DNA from: Stenopsyche tienmushanensis
Lineage: Eukaryota > Arthropoda > Insecta > Trichoptera > Stenopsychidae
Length of the DNA stretch: 64,000 nucleotides
Reading direction: 5' to 3'
Assembly: GCA_008973525.1 (NCBI GenBank)
Contig: WACJ01000297.1
Coordinates: forward strand, 124,001-188,000
Shown piece by piece: positions 45,407-57,080 of the stretch. The notes beneath the pieces were generated by a model. It was not told the origin of the DNA, did not search any database, and saw only the letters and a list, made by a program, of their open reading frames with translations. Position 1 is the stretch's first letter. Every line of letters begins with the position of its first letter. Made by a program: the position numbers and the translations under genes.

Positions 45407-45993
45407 CAGGGTTTCCCAAATTATTTTCTCTGCTATAAAACATAGCTTTAACTCCTTAAAGAAGTAAGACTCAGAAAAAGCATTCATGAACATAATGAAT
45501 CGATTTCAGTGTATTGTTTATGTTTACTTGAAGAAATTACCGAATATTGTGCGCTATCGACAATTTTTTTATATGTATGTACAAGCTTCATACATGCTGC
45601 AATGGTTCTGACAGATAAGTGGATTAAGTGGCGGAAATTCAGATACGGCATTTAAGCATATGATGATTTTAAATAAGCTCACTACTCAAATTTCAGCAAA
45701 CTAAATTCTGTAAGAAAAAAATCTACGGGATTAATACCTATTTTAAAAGTGGGTTTAAATCAGTTATTCCCGAAGTGGTCTATATCAATCCCCAGGGGTC
45801 TATTCAGACCTAAAAGAGGTCCATGTCAGTGAAAAAAATAGGGGTCTAGAAGAGTGGATACCATTTAGACAGGTCGTCGCCAAATTTTTGGCTTTTCGTA
45901 AATTTAATAATTCAAGTTAATGGCCCAAAATGTTCCATTAAAATTTCAGGATCTATAAAGTGTTCCGTTGCAGGAAAAGTTTGGGTAACCCTG
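45407..45993. mobile_element. hAT MITE T (contains element G2)
   Basis: CAGGGTTTCCCAAATTATTT at the left; the complement of CAGGGTTACCCAAACTTTTC at the right. Flanking 8-mers GATTGGAT (45399-45406) and GATTAGGT (45994-46001) agree at six of eight bases, as an old hAT target duplication would. At 45761 a second hAT-like end, CAGTTATTCCCGAAGTGGTC, with a later CCCCAGGGGTC, resembles the terminus at 31343, so a smaller element ending at 45993 is an alternative reading. No coding capacity. Confidence 0.7.
45452..45692 (-). mobile_element. TTAR-flanked element G2, nested in T
   Basis: Minus-strand G copy: left border TTAA (45448-45451) with CAGAAAAAGCATTC as in G3; body with TGTATTGTTTATGTTTACTTG and CTTCATACATGCTGC; right end CACTACTCAAA with the final TTAA lost. 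Same family as G1. Confidence 0.65.
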
Positions 45994-46923
45994 GATTAGG
46001 TAATCGTCAAGGGTTTTTTATCGGCGATCAAGCTAATTAATATTTTGAGGAGATTTGCTCGTTTGAGTCGTTTATGATTTTTAAGCTTTAATATCAATCG
46101 ATGGTAATTTTTAAAAGGTATTCATGTCAATACAAATATAATGAAAAACTTTTATTTCAATATATTTAAATGAGCTCCTAAGTAAAATTATATTGCAAAG
46201 TCCATCCATCTTTTAGACTTTCTTTAATGGGAAAATGATTTGCAAAAATATTGGCTTTTTGTATAAATATTTTTGATGATCTACATACATATTTTTACTT
46301 TAAATTTATATGTTTTTGAATGAATTGATTACGCTTTTTATATGTTAGTGAATACAATATAAAGATTTGAACTCAAATTGTTAGAATCAACATTCCAACC
46401 ACCAAACATCGGGTTACCAATGATAATGAGCTTATATAACTCTATTGTGGAAGAAAACATTGACCATAACACTCAGCATCCATATGAACATATCTTTGAG
46501 GATTTTAAAATCCGCCCATTTAGAATAGATGATAAAACATGGACTGAACGAGTGATAACAGCCTAAAGAATGTTTGTTCATTCATGAAGATCCTGGATTC
46601 AGAGTAGAGTTCATGGAAATAGTTGATATAACCTAGTAGGTTTCCCCACGTCTGAAAATATTCAAAAATCTGTTGAAAAGGTGATAGAATTCATACCATG
46701 TAAGACTATCATAACATTCTTGTAAGCGGCTATCAAACATGCAGGTTGAGGATATCTTTCGAAAGTCTACCAATTTGCTTTCAACGAATGAATTACTCAT
46801 CTTGAAGTAAAATAAACATTGTCGACCTTATTTGGAAATCAAGCACTTTTCATCTACAAAAGATGTTCCATAATTATATTGAATCATTTTAGTTTAATGA
46901 AAGCCGAAAATGTAATATTGGTT
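45994..46923. other. No gene identified; one short open frame
   Basis: AT-rich. An open stretch at 46366-46566 (about 66 codons, plus) reads a protein-like sequence (NIGLPMIMSLYNSIVEEN) ending in TAA. It has no ATG at its start, no known domain and no clear splice sites, so it could be an element remnant or chance. Confidence 0.3.
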
Positions 46924-46927
46924 TTAA

Positions 46928-47296
46928 CCTGTATGGTAGGATGATCGCCTATTTGCGATCGAATTCCAGTGATTCAGAAAGAGCATTTTTGCACGTTGAG
47001 CTCGGAGAGAGACAGAGACGGAGAGATTATCTTGCGTACATTTTGTTGCGTACAAACCCAAATTTATCGACAAATAATGATTTATGAATGATATAATAAA
47101 TCGATTTCAAGTGTATTGTTTATGTTTACTTGAAGAAATTTTGTGCTATCGACAGTCTTTATTTAATTATGTACAAGCTTCATACACGCTACGACGGTTC
47201 TGACAGATAAGTGGATTTGTGCGACGATAAGTGGTGGACAAGCAAATATCGCATCGTAGTTTATGATGATTTTAAATAAGCTCAGTACTCAAATGG
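46928..47296 (-). mobile_element. TTAR-flanked element G3 (complete)
   Basis: 369 bp between TTAA at 46924-46927 and 47297-47300. In sense (minus) direction the 5' end is CCATTTGAGTACTGAG and the 3' end, complemented, is CCTGTATGGTAGG. It carries the CTCTCCGTCTCTGTCTC segment, GTGCTATCGACAG and CTTCATACACGCTACGA. This copy best defines the family borders. Confidence 0.75.
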
Positions 47297-47300
47297 TTAA

Positions 47301-48643
47301 TAGATGTACTTCATTTATTTTGCTTACAATGTTTGCGTTTTTGAGACTTAGGGCGCTGTATGAGATTAATGCCTTCCAACTTTAATAACATTTAAAATTT
47401 GTGGGCGCACTTTATGTCATCGGTCATAATGAAAAATTACAAATTCTGATGTAGTTCCCATACGAAACGGCAGATAAAATAAAATTATGTGTTAAATATG
47501 GTAATCGAAAAAATAAGCGTGATTGGGTTTAGTAATAATTTACGCCGCCTATAAATTGTAAATTAATGTAATCAAATGTCATTTTTAGTACTTGCTGCTG
47601 TTACGTTTTTCATTACTTAAAAAAAAGTGGGCTATTTTTCCACATAAATCTATTTCATGCATATCAAGTCCCTCATCTATTCTTGATTTACGGCCGCACA
47701 AAACAAATGGATATATTCTGGAAGTAAGCGCTTTTCCCGAAGGATATATAGAGAGTGACCGGCGGAGGTCATCACGCATGGTAGTATAACTTAATGTATG
47801 CTTTTGTCTGTTTATTGTATATCTGTAAAAACTCGTTTTATTGCGGGAGATAAAAAGGAAGCAAGAGTAAGATGTTCGGGCGATTCCGTAAACAAAATAC
47901 CTTGTACAATATAAATCTCGGCTTCGAGGCGCTTACATAGCGCCCGGGGGATATTTCGGGATCCGGGAGCAATGTGTGAGAAAAGATGAATATGTTTTGA
48001 GTTTTATTATCCAAAAGTGATGCATTTTGGGCAGTCACATTGCATAAAGAACAAATAAATGGGCAGCGTCACGCGTTGATCGTGCTGACAGTGAGTAACG
48101 GCCGAGGTTACTTGCTTACTGCACCGAGGGGAGCTTCTCAATCATTGCTTCTCAAATAGTCATTTTTTGGCATGTAATACGAATCAAATATATATTTAAT
48201 CAAACTGCGTCGTCCAAGATCGATACTAACTTCAAATACTCTTAAATCAGGGGTTTTAAGGATATGAAACAAAAACCCTAATAATACGATTATCAAAAGC
48301 ATCCACTTCTTTTAACATTTCAATTTCTAAATACATTTTTTTAATATTTGAAATAATATTTTATGTTTAAATGTCTATGCTGAATGATGTTTGTTATGTT
48401 GACTTTGTGGGCATCAATTGTTTGCGGTTTATACGCCTACAAATAGCTCATGCAGAATGTTCATTGTGGCATGCGTTGTGTGACTGTTTTGCCATCCTGT
48501 TGAAACCACAAATCGTCCAGTTTAGTTTACAAGAAGTTGCTTAATCGTAGTATGGATCGATGATTTCATCAGAGCAAAATCCACACTAAACGGTGACTTC
48601 CTCGGGATATATTTGAAGCTGGTGTATCTCGTGTAGTTTGATA
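47301..48643. other. No gene seen; GC-richer part at 47690-48130
   Basis: Overlapping short frames on both strands at 47585-47789 and a CGCCCGGGGGATATTTCGGGATCC segment near 47945. No domain or repeat assignment. Confidence 0.4.
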
Positions 48644-48925
48644 TTACAGCGTGGGAAATTCACCATCCCCATGCAATATCGCTGTTAATCTGAGCAGATT
48701 TAATTCGTCAGATTAACAGCAACATCTTCCATCTCTCTCTTTATTTTAACAGTCCATCTTCAGTGATGCTGTGGACACATTGCGACTGAAATACCGACCG
48801 AACGCTTCTTGCGCGTTTGCCGTTGCCGGTTAGGTGGGAGTCGGGAAGAGTGGTTGGTTGACCTTGGCTGCGGGAGGACGTCCTTCCCGCAGCTAGATCT
48901 CTCTCTCTCTCGTGCTTTAACAACA
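48644..48925 (+). repeat. LTR-like repeat E3 (shortened)
   Basis: Begins about ACAGCGTGGGAAATTCACC, has CGCTGTTAATCTG with CAGATTAACAGC, the GTTGCCGGTTAGG block, GGCTGCGGGAGGACGTCC and the (CT)n tract, and stops at TTTAACAACA. It lacks the part 3' of the (CT)n tract found in E1 and E4. Confidence 0.65.
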
Positions 48926-49005
48926 TGGCCACTACAACTTTTGAACAAATTTTGAGCGTCGCTATTGAAAGACCTTATATGAACATCATGATTATTATCA
49001 ATTAA

Positions 49006-49489
49006 CCTTTTGAGGAGTGAGCAAATTTAAAATCAATGCAGTCGTTGATGCCATAAACGCTTTACACCGATTACTTTCTGTCAGCTCTTACCAGCGTAAG
49101 ATAATCTTCAATTCGCAATGCAGAGTCATTTGTAAATAAGCACTGTTGATAGCATACAAGACCAGGTAATTTTTGGACAAAGACTCATTTAACAAGCAGC
49201 GACGAACAGGAAGCAATCAAATAAATACTGTCGATAGCACACAATATTCGGTAATGCATTTGCGCAAATAAATAACAAACTTGAAATTGAGATCATTATT
49301 AGTCGATAAATTTGGGCTAACGATCTATGCAATCGTGCGATGTATGCGGGGAAGCTCTCCGTCTCTGTCTCCCGAGCTGCGCTACGTTCTCTCTCTGTCT
49401 CTATCTTTCTCCGAGTTCAATGTATAAGAGTGGTCTTTCTGAAAAGTGGAAGGGAGGTTCCAGGCCTTGGGATAGTACTTCTTCAGGGG
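49006..49489 (+). mobile_element. TTAR-flanked element G4, with internal duplication
   Basis: Between TTAA at 49002-49005 and 49490-49493. Left CTTTTGAGGAGTGAG, right CTTCTTCAGGGG. It is longer than G1 or G3 because an inner segment occurs twice: AAGCACTGTTGATAGCATAC and AAATACTGTCGATAGCACAC. The 3' part includes CTCTCCGTCTCTGTCTC. Open frames at 49327-49566 are non-coding by-products. Confidence 0.7.
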
Positions 49490-49599
49490 TTAATGAAAAA
49501 GAGTTTAAAAAATTGGCATTATTTCTTCGTAATAAAAATAATTGCTGTGTGCTAATAGCGGATTAGCTCAAATGTATACTGAATCATTTGAGTTAATAC

Positions 49600-49800
49600 C
49601 GGATTAGTTGCTATAGTGGCTTAGATTCTGAACTCATATAATAAAATATCGGGTTCAAATACAGATTATGGAAAAAATGAAAAATCGTACGTATTAGTAT
49701 TTCTGATAGATCGTCTTGAATTAGATTTATGTCAATTTTCTGGATCAAAAATATCCTATAGAAATCGCCTCTTAACTCCAAAGTGAAGAAAATATATTCC
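49600..49800 (+). repeat. tRNA-related SINE-like repeat N, copy 2
   Basis: CTATAGTGGCTTAGATTCTG (tRNA head-like) and, about 30 bases on, GGGTTCAAATACAGATTA, where the B box has one change. Downstream similarity to 39155-39425 continues through TTTCTGGATC. Confidence 0.6.
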
Positions 49801-51561
49801 TTTCATGTTTTTAATATCAAAAAAGGGAATATTTTAATAACGATATTTTAAAGAGTTATTCTTTCATTTTTCGCTAAAGAATCAAATAATCAAACGTCAT
49901 CTACTTTCGATAAAACGTAGTTAGGATTTTAGTAAAGGTGGCTAAAGTTGAAGTGCAGGAACTTGATAGAAGTATTTTAAGAATAATTACAAAAATAATG
50001 TTGATGTCTTCCGTACTAATATGATAACTGACAATAATGAGAATTTTGGGCCAAATGGGAAAACTTTAAGATTAAAATTAATCTATAATTCTATAAGCAT
50101 ACTTTTTTAGGTGTAAAATAATAATATTGAAATTTTATGCTTTTGGAATTCTATTTTTCGTTTTGCATAAATTTGTTTATAATAGCGATTTTAGTTATCA
50201 ATCGTATCATATTGTATAAGAATTATCATCATAATGTATAGAACAAATTGAGTAAGACTGCTTTATAACAGCTCAAATATTTTAGCACCAACATACACGA
50301 TATTGAGCAATGCCAACGAACAGAAATAGCTATAAATTAAGTGCAACACAATCGTTTATTACATTAAATTTTCTTATGGAAAAACGCCTTCGGTTCACGT
50401 GTTTATTTTTTATCTCGAAAATAGGGTGCGGAGAACTCAGATGATTTATCTCCACACACAAACACACGAGCGGTTCCCAAGAAGTCTGAGAACATCGACG
50501 CTGAAGGGTCGCTAATTGCACCCTCGGCTTGTTTACTCGTTACGGTCCGTCTCCAGCTTCCAGTTATTTCGCACGCAAAAATATGAAACACGTAATGACA
50601 GTGTTTCTAATTTAGTATTTTAGTATGCGAAGGGAAAGATGTATGGTCGTGGGGTATTAAAAAAATATTCCGCGAGATGGACAGCGGAGATTTGTTTTGT
50701 CAAAACGCACTCACCGTGTAATATTTTATTTTTTCATTGATTTACGACGAGACGGTCTCGTTGTAAATTTTAATCTTCGGATAGAATGGAACATTGAAAG
50801 TGAAATTCTCTTATGACAGAGGAAATAAATTCTGCCAAAATTTGCGGCATTCCGCTCATATTTGTTTTTTGTCCACATTCCGTGGCTAAATCATTCGAAA
50901 TATTATTCGCCGAAAATACGCGAAAAATGGTCAACATATTTGTACAATTATTAATGATGCATAAATACGATATGAATATATTTTTAAGTACAAACCTTCA
51001 TTCAACTCCAAACGGATATGAGGTACAGATTGCAATGACAAATATTTATATTTGTTTTTTATAATGACATGCCCTATAAAACGTCTGAAAATACTTTATC
51101 TATGTAACTCATTGCAAAAAGAGATTTTTAGGGATCGCTGTAACTCAATTCATGATCTAAGTAGATGCTCGTTATCTTATAGCAACTCGCTGCTACAAAT
51201 CATTGAAAAAATTCTCGTTCAATTAAATAAGATTATTATATTTGTCAACAAATATTTTCACAGTTTCGAAGGCAATTTTCTGATAGAATGAAAATTCTTC
51301 AGTTCTTAACTTTTTCATGGCATACTCTTTACAGAATATTCGCGAGATATTGCAATTTTAATGTTGTTTTGTTTTGTAGTGCTTCAGATAAAAAATGTTT
51401 TCAGTATGACACTCAGTTTAAGTATGATTTTTAAGGAATCCCTGCTTTTTTAATAGTTATTTTGATATTTAGTAGTATTAAAATGCAATTTTATTATGAT
51501 ATCTATGAAAGCTTACAATGTAGGGAATTTATTAAAAATTATACTGCGATAATTATTAATA
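49801..51561. other. No gene seen
   Basis: AT-rich. Short open frames (50813-51064, 51052-51291 plus; 50330-50591 minus) have no recognised domain. No repeat family assigned. Confidence 0.4.
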
Positions 51562-51565
51562 TTAA

Positions 51566-51688
51566 CACATTCCCGTCGGATTACGCATTTATGCGTCATT
51601 TGTACTGTAGGTAGACGCACCTGTGCGTCTTTAGCCATTTGAAAAAAATCGCAAATACGCTCCGCGTTTGTATCCCGACGGGAATGTG
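51566..51688. mobile_element. piggyBac-like MITE H1 (complete)
   Basis: 123 bp between TTAA at 51562-51565 and 51689-51692. Terminal repeats CACATTCCCGTCGG and CCGACGGGAATGTG are perfectly inverted over 14 bases. Subterminal TGCGTC/GACGCA words occur several times. TTAA target and CAC...GTG ends fit a piggyBac-type non-autonomous element. A truncated relative is at 12536-12622. Confidence 0.88.
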
Positions 51689-51823
51689 TTAAGACGACCG
51701 GACAGTAATCAAGTTCAAAAATTACACAATTTTTTGTTATCATTAAAACATGAGAGTAGTACATTTATTCCGGAATTTAAAATAAAATTATCTTTAAAAC
51801 TATCAATGGAATTATGCACTTAG

Positions 51824-52095
51824 CCCTTTGAGCAGTGAGTTAATTTTAAATTATCATAAACTTAGATGCTATATTTGATTGTTCGCCACTTATCGTCGTA
51901 CAAATCCATTTATCTGTCAGGACCGTCGCAGTATGTATGAAACTTGTACATAATTAAATAAACACCATCGATAGCACAAAATATTCGGAATTTTTTTCAA
52001 GTAAACATAAACAATAAATTTGAAATCGATTCATTATATCATTCACATATCATTATTAAGTCGATATATTTGGCTTAACGATCTATACAAAAATT
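51824..52095 (+). mobile_element. TTAR-flanked element G5 (3' end missing)
   Basis: Left border TTAG (51820-51823) then CCCTTTGAGCAGTGAG; body matches G1 throughout, including GTATGAAACTTGTACATAAT and CAATAAATTTGAAATCGATTC. Similarity ends near ATCTATACAA, where a mariner-like terminus follows. Confidence 0.7.
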
Positions 52096-52115
52096 ATAAA
52101 ATGAATGAATATAAA

Positions 52116-52143
52116 AACGCTACGAACTTATTCCCCAACCTGA
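52116..52143 (-). repeat. Mariner-like terminus of another type
   Basis: Read on the minus strand from the TA at 52144-52145: TCAGGTTGGGGAATAAGTTC then GTAGCG. The AATAAGTTCGTAG core equals family D, but the outermost bases (AGGTTGGGG) are like those of other mariners. The element would extend left, into G5, and may explain the loss of G5's end. Confidence 0.5.
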
Positions 52144-52145
52144 TA

Positions 52146-53985
52146 TTTAAGCTCATCATGAATTGTCGCTAATCGTATAAAAGCAACAAAGAACAGTTTG
52201 TGAATATTTTTTGTACAGTCTTAAAACCGATCCATTTTGGAGCTAAATGAAATTTTCGTACTATAAAATAATCATAAGCGATAAAATGTTTTTTTCGGTC
52301 AAGTCCTTGTTTCTACCCCTAAATTAAAGTCAATCGTAAAATTGGTAATTATCTATATATGATGAGATATAACCAAAGTCATAAATTTTAAATTTCTCAA
52401 AGCTGTTCAAACAATCACATCAGTAGTATAATTAATCAACAATTTGAGCTCAGATAATATGATGAGCCTAAAATAATAGTAAATTTACTTTCATGCTTTA
52501 TATTAAAGATAAACAGATTCTCCAAATTGAAGCTTAAATGTCAGTTTGTACATCGAGGGTAATAACTTTGGCCCAAAATACATTATTCTCGAAAACAACC
52601 AAAACGATCACCGAAAACAGTTTGTCGAAACGAGAACCGAAATCGGACTGTTATTTTAAGAAAATGACAGCTCGGACGCTCGGAAATATTCAAGACAAGC
52701 TTTAATTGGTTATTCTGTATATAGCATTACCCAAAATCACAACCGCACCAAAGTATGTTAATTTTTTTTGGTCATCCAACCAAAATGTCATACAAGCGCC
52801 ACTTGGCCACATATCTGTCGCCGCGCTGATATACTACGTCCCTGCTGGATTTCTCTCGAACGAATGCTTTTAAATGTACCGTAAAAATAAAAATCCGTTA
52901 AAACACGCACAATTTCAACGTATAAATATTTTTCGACTGACAAAACAAAAGCCGCTGATTGATTTCATAAGCGTAATAAACGCAAGCGCGCTGAAAGAAT
53001 CGCGAATGTTAAAATATGCTTACGAGCTGAAAGCGGTGCACCGCTCTAAGTGGGGCCGAAATGAAAAATGTATTCAGCGCTCTTCAGCACTGGCGATGAA
53101 GATCTTCTCCGATTTCGCTCTTCAGCCAGTAATTAATAGTGTATTATAAGAAAAGCACTTAATTGGGTAGCGCAGGCAATCGGATTAGTTGTTCGGAGCT
53201 TTCACCGTCGGCCGATCTCATAATAGTTTCATGCTTAAGTCATTATCGAGCTTCCTCTTTCGCAACATCATCCCAATAAATGCCTACGTACAGCACTTTT
53301 CAGCACTCCCATGGAGCCGCGTAAAACTTATAAGCTCAGAGGAGGAGGCGATCATTTTTGGAATCTCATTAGGATATCCCGATGAGCGATTATACTGCAG
53401 GGCGAATTAAGTACACAAACTTATATGATCTTAAATGATCACATATACTTTGATATAATATTCAAATTAAGAAAAAATACAGGTTTGGGTATATTTCTTC
53501 TAGAGGGGGGCAATACCTTTAGACGCTCAAAAATTAGTCGTTTTTCGTGATTTTTTTAATGGTGATAAAATATTCGTATCAATTTAAATTTTTGATATTA
53601 TTTTACTACAACCTTAAAGTGCTAATATATTTTATTTTTTTAAAAACAAAATGGCAGAGTTATATGGTATTCTATTGGGCGCCTTTTCTCGTGATATCAA
53701 ACGGCTCGCCACTTGTCGAAGGTTTCCTAGCTAATATATAAAATCTTAAAAAAAGTTTAAAATATATAAAAGGCTTTTTAGTTAAACTTTCATAAGAAAA
53801 CCTTAAAACTTTAGCTTAGTTGACTAGATAATATTATAGTGAGAAATATTCCAAAACTTCAGTCAGATCGACCAATAACTTTTTAAGCTACAACTGGCGA
53901 ACATTTTGAAAATGCAGTTTCGAGATAATCTCGATTAAAGTTTCAATGCGATAAAACTATCAATTTTAGTGACTTATCGATCAAC
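52146..53985. other. No gene identified; two short open frames in a GC-richer block
   Basis: 52874-53149 (plus, 91 codons, basic, begins MYRKNKNPLKHAQF) and 53189-53410 (plus, 73 codons) lie in 52850-53420, which is GC-richer than its flanks. Neither has a recognised domain and no donor or acceptor pair links them. The rest is AT-rich. Confidence 0.35.
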
Positions 53986-53989
53986 CAAT

Positions 53990-54592
53990 GATTCCAGGTG
54001 CATATATCAGATCTTCAGCTTTCTCAAAAAGTTAATTATCTTTTGTTAACTGTTATTTTCGGGCTATACGAGCTGTTTTTGTCTCAGAAAGATTCTTACG
54101 GTTTTACCTCGCTACCCGCGCTTCATCGGTATTTTCAGCAAAGACTTTACAGTACTGCATTATTTAATGTATTCGTCATCTTTAAAATGAAGCTGTAGTC
54201 GTTAGTAAATATTCCAGCAGCAATGTATGTTAATATTTTAATGATTTTTACACCAGAATGTAGGTGCTTTGGAGCCAGTCGCCAAAACGGCGATTTAAAA
54301 CATTAATTAGCATTTTTGGTATGGTCACCCAAGCATCTTTGAAGTAATTCATCTCTGGATAAATCTTTATAAATTGGTAAGAGATGCTGTTTTATCTCTT
54401 GGCCAAGAAATGGAGTCAGGTCTTCAAGTTATGGATATTTTTAAAGCAATGGTTTTCTGCCATTTGCACCAGCTTTTGACTCCAGTCGGGTTCTCATGAT
54501 AATGTCTTTTTATTAAATTCCTCGAACTTCTTTACATTTTGTTTCTTTATTAAGATATTTTGACATTTTTGCTTCGAAAATTCAACCACACA
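53990..54592 (-). pseudogene. Mutator-like transposase C-terminal piece, L1
   Basis: On the minus strand several frames give, in order: HENPTGVKSWCKWQ (about 54480), then LPIYKDLSRDELLQRCLGDH and TKNAN (54370-54300), WRLAPKHLHSG-like sequence across shifts (54290-54250), YSFILKMTNTL, CKVFAENTDEARVAR, and a tail KAEDLIYAPGIIG before a stop near 53990. From memory this order (SWCKWQ, RCLxGxTQNxNES, W..PK, FNEG, a basic tail) matches the Mutator-like transposase-domain proteins repeated in insect and cnidarian genomes. Many frameshifts; not functional. The database family name should be confirmed. Confidence 0.65.
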
Positions 54593-54727
54593 CGACACAA
54601 TATCGAGCATAACATGATTTGGCGAAAGATAATTTACTGAAGAGATGTTTAGGTGGTTACACGTATATTGCAAATGAATGTTTCAACTCGACGTTTGGCG
54701 ATTGGCCCCAAAGCACCTACATTCTGG
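54253..54727. repeat. Inverted repeat joining the two transposase pieces
   Basis: 54253-54292 (CCAGAATGTAGGTGCTTTGG and on) is the inverted copy of 54692-54727 (ending CCAAAGCACCTACATTCTGG), about 33 of 36 positions alike. Both arms encode the same APKHLHSG-type stretch of the transposase, so the repeat comes from two copies in opposite orientation. Confidence 0.85.
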
Positions 54728-54960
54728 CCTAAAAGTAAAGAGATTGCAGCATTTTTGGCTGTTGTCTTATTCAATGAAGGGAATTCAGCACTTATAATGA
54801 ATAAGAACGAGCTGAAAGTAGTTGTTGGCTCGCAGAGCTTTATTTATGCAAGGCAAATGGATCAACTGACAGAATAGACGCAATGCAGCGGATACCAAGG
54901 AAGCTCGGAAAGCTTGAAAAGAAGAGATGTAACCTCAAAATTATACGTTTATAGAAGAAG
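54620..54960 (+). pseudogene. Mutator-like transposase C-terminal piece, L2
   Basis: Plus strand: DNLLKRCLGGYTYIANECFN (54630-54690), a one-base loss, WRLAPKHLHSG, a further shift, then EIAAFLAVVLFNEGNSALIM and YARQMDQ (to about 54870), followed by a basic stretch. Same domain as L1 but in the opposite direction, with the two 5' sides facing each other. It shows different lesions from L1, so the two decayed independently or were different copies when they came together. Confidence 0.65.
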
Positions 54961-54995
54961 AAAGGTTGCCATATAATTCTAAAATAGCTGATTAA

Positions 54996-55340
54996 CCACT
55001 GGGTAGTATACAAAATTTATTATCGTCCTAAATTTCTCGTTTTCGGTAATTTTATTTTCAATCGCGTTTTTCTAAAAACGATTTTTTTCATCAAATGGAA
55101 ACTCTAACTAAAAAAGTCTTTGACGGATTATTAAAAATATTTGTATAAAAGTTTTATAATTAAAAAAAATTGATATGAGTCTAATTCTGAAATGATATTA
55201 TAGTTTAAAATGTGTCTTTTATTGCAAAAAAGGTACAAAAGAATAGTGAAAAATTGTACTATTAAATTGATTTTAAATAAAAATTGTAACTTTTACAATT
55301 CTTTTACAAAATCGTTATTCTAGACGTGTGCATCAAATGG
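54996..55340. mobile_element. TTAA-flanked element I2
   Basis: 345 bp between TTAA at 54992-54995 and 55341-55344. The right terminus (TTATTCTAGACGTGTGCATC then AAATGG) matches I1. The left (CCACTGGGTAGTATAC) is only weakly inverted to it. AT-rich, non-coding. Confidence 0.55.
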
Positions 55341-55344
55341 TTAA

Positions 55345-56490
55345 GGTGCCATATCTGTTATAATATCTCCATAGGAGAATTTCAATATTTGTATATTAGA
55401 AGATAAGTTCGCAAAGCTGCAAGTTTATCTTCAAATTGAGGATGGATTGGATTTATTATCGAATCATATTCTGACCACATGTGCAAATTTACAATTTAAA
55501 TCAATTTGCAAGGGATGAATATGGGCGAACGTGAATATAACTTCATCACGACGAGTCGAACTTCAGCCTTAATGTAATAGATGATTTGAAGAAAAAATAT
55601 TGAATTGACTTAAAATAGATAGAAGGACATATATTTAAATAATATATGCATAATTTTAATTACGATATTTAACGAGTATCTGATCGCGATTAATATTTTT
55701 TTGAGAGGTAAATTAAAAACACCTCTTTCTGGTATTTCGAGCTTCTTGTCGGGCTCATGGACACGTAATAACACGGAATGCTTGGGACAGAAAGTACTTA
55801 ATATTTTCGCATGTACATAAAATTATGCGAAAATCATTTGAAGAGAATCTTTGAGGAATAAGGAATTTTTTTTTTTAAAAAATATATTTTTTTACAAATC
55901 CAGACAGTGTTCAATTTTCTCAGTTTTTACTTGTTTAGAAAATAAGTTTTGTGAAAACTTCAATCTTACCGTAATAATAATTAGTCATATGGTCAAAGTT
56001 TCTCATATTATGGTTGATTTTTATGACATGAACAATTACAAAGGTAAACAGTTGTCTTGTAAATATCCAAATGCTGTTTTCTGTTATTAAATGTTGGGAA
56101 ATATGGAATTTGATCTTTTTGAAAAGAAGTCGCCATTCTCAATACTCATCTTACATAACTACCCCAAATTACATCATACTATTTCTTCTTAGCGGTTCAT
56201 ATTTATAGATACATGGCATACTTATTTTGCTCCAAAATGAAAAATAGTTTGCATTACTGTGGAAACGGTCAAAAAATTAAACGGTCACCAAGCAAATTCT
56301 CTTAGTAAATTAATTTCCAAAAAACCACAATGTCCGTGATCATGGGCAGGTCAACATGTCCGAAATATTGCTGAGAAGAAAATTCTAAATCTCTATGTAA
56401 ATTATTGTATGCTTTAAACATAATTAGAATATATTTCAAAGCCTTTATTCAAATATACATTTTATTTGATTAAATATGCTATTGAAACAT
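55345..56490. other. No gene seen
   Basis: AT-rich, with a 79-codon lysine- and phenylalanine-rich frame (55851-56090) typical of such composition. Nothing recognised. Confidence 0.45.
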
Positions 56491-56920
56491 TGTTGTGGGG
56501 ACGCTCTCAGGGACGAATTCCCTGGGCGGCTCCCCGCCCCCGTGTGCTTATTGGGATGGCCGAGCTAACGTACGGGCCCGTTCTTCTATCTGGCCGTGAT
56601 GTTGCTGGACGAATGGATGGGAATAGACGGGCGTCGAATAGAAAGACTCTTGTCTCTAAATAACTATTTATTCCACACGAGAAAGAGATCTGGCTGCAGG
56701 AAGGACGACCTCCCGCAGCCAAGGCTAACCGACGACAACGGTGCATGCGCAAGAAGCGATCCGTCGGTATGCTGGTGCAATGTCTCCGTAGGGCCACAAG
56801 AGATGGCGCTGTTAAAATAGCACATTGCATCTGAAGAGAGACGGAAGATGTCGTTGTTTATTTAAATCTGCTCAAATTAACAGCGCTACTACGTGGGAAT
56901 GGTAAATCGCCCACACTACA
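56491..56920 (-). repeat. LTR-like repeat E4
   Basis: On the minus strand TGTAGTGTGGGCGATTTACC to CCCCACAACA. About 430 bp, near full length; it lacks the roughly 40-bp CTCCCTACTCCCGCCTCC region of E1 and has a worn 5' inverted repeat. It retains GGTGCAATGT, the GTGCATGCGCAAGAAGCGAT block, AATAAATAG and the GGGGCGGGGAGCCGCCC palindromic segment near its 3' end. No target duplication visible. Confidence 0.7.
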
Positions 56921-57080
56921 TTATAATTAAAAATATAAAATAAGTACTTAAAAAATATTTTTTAAAAAAAATTGAATTTAAATCAAGTTCAGATTTCGTT
57001 GGAAAGTCGATAGAATTTTCCAAAAAAATGTTTTCGGTTAGTATTGAATGATTTGGTGGATGAAGAATATTGTTGGCAGC

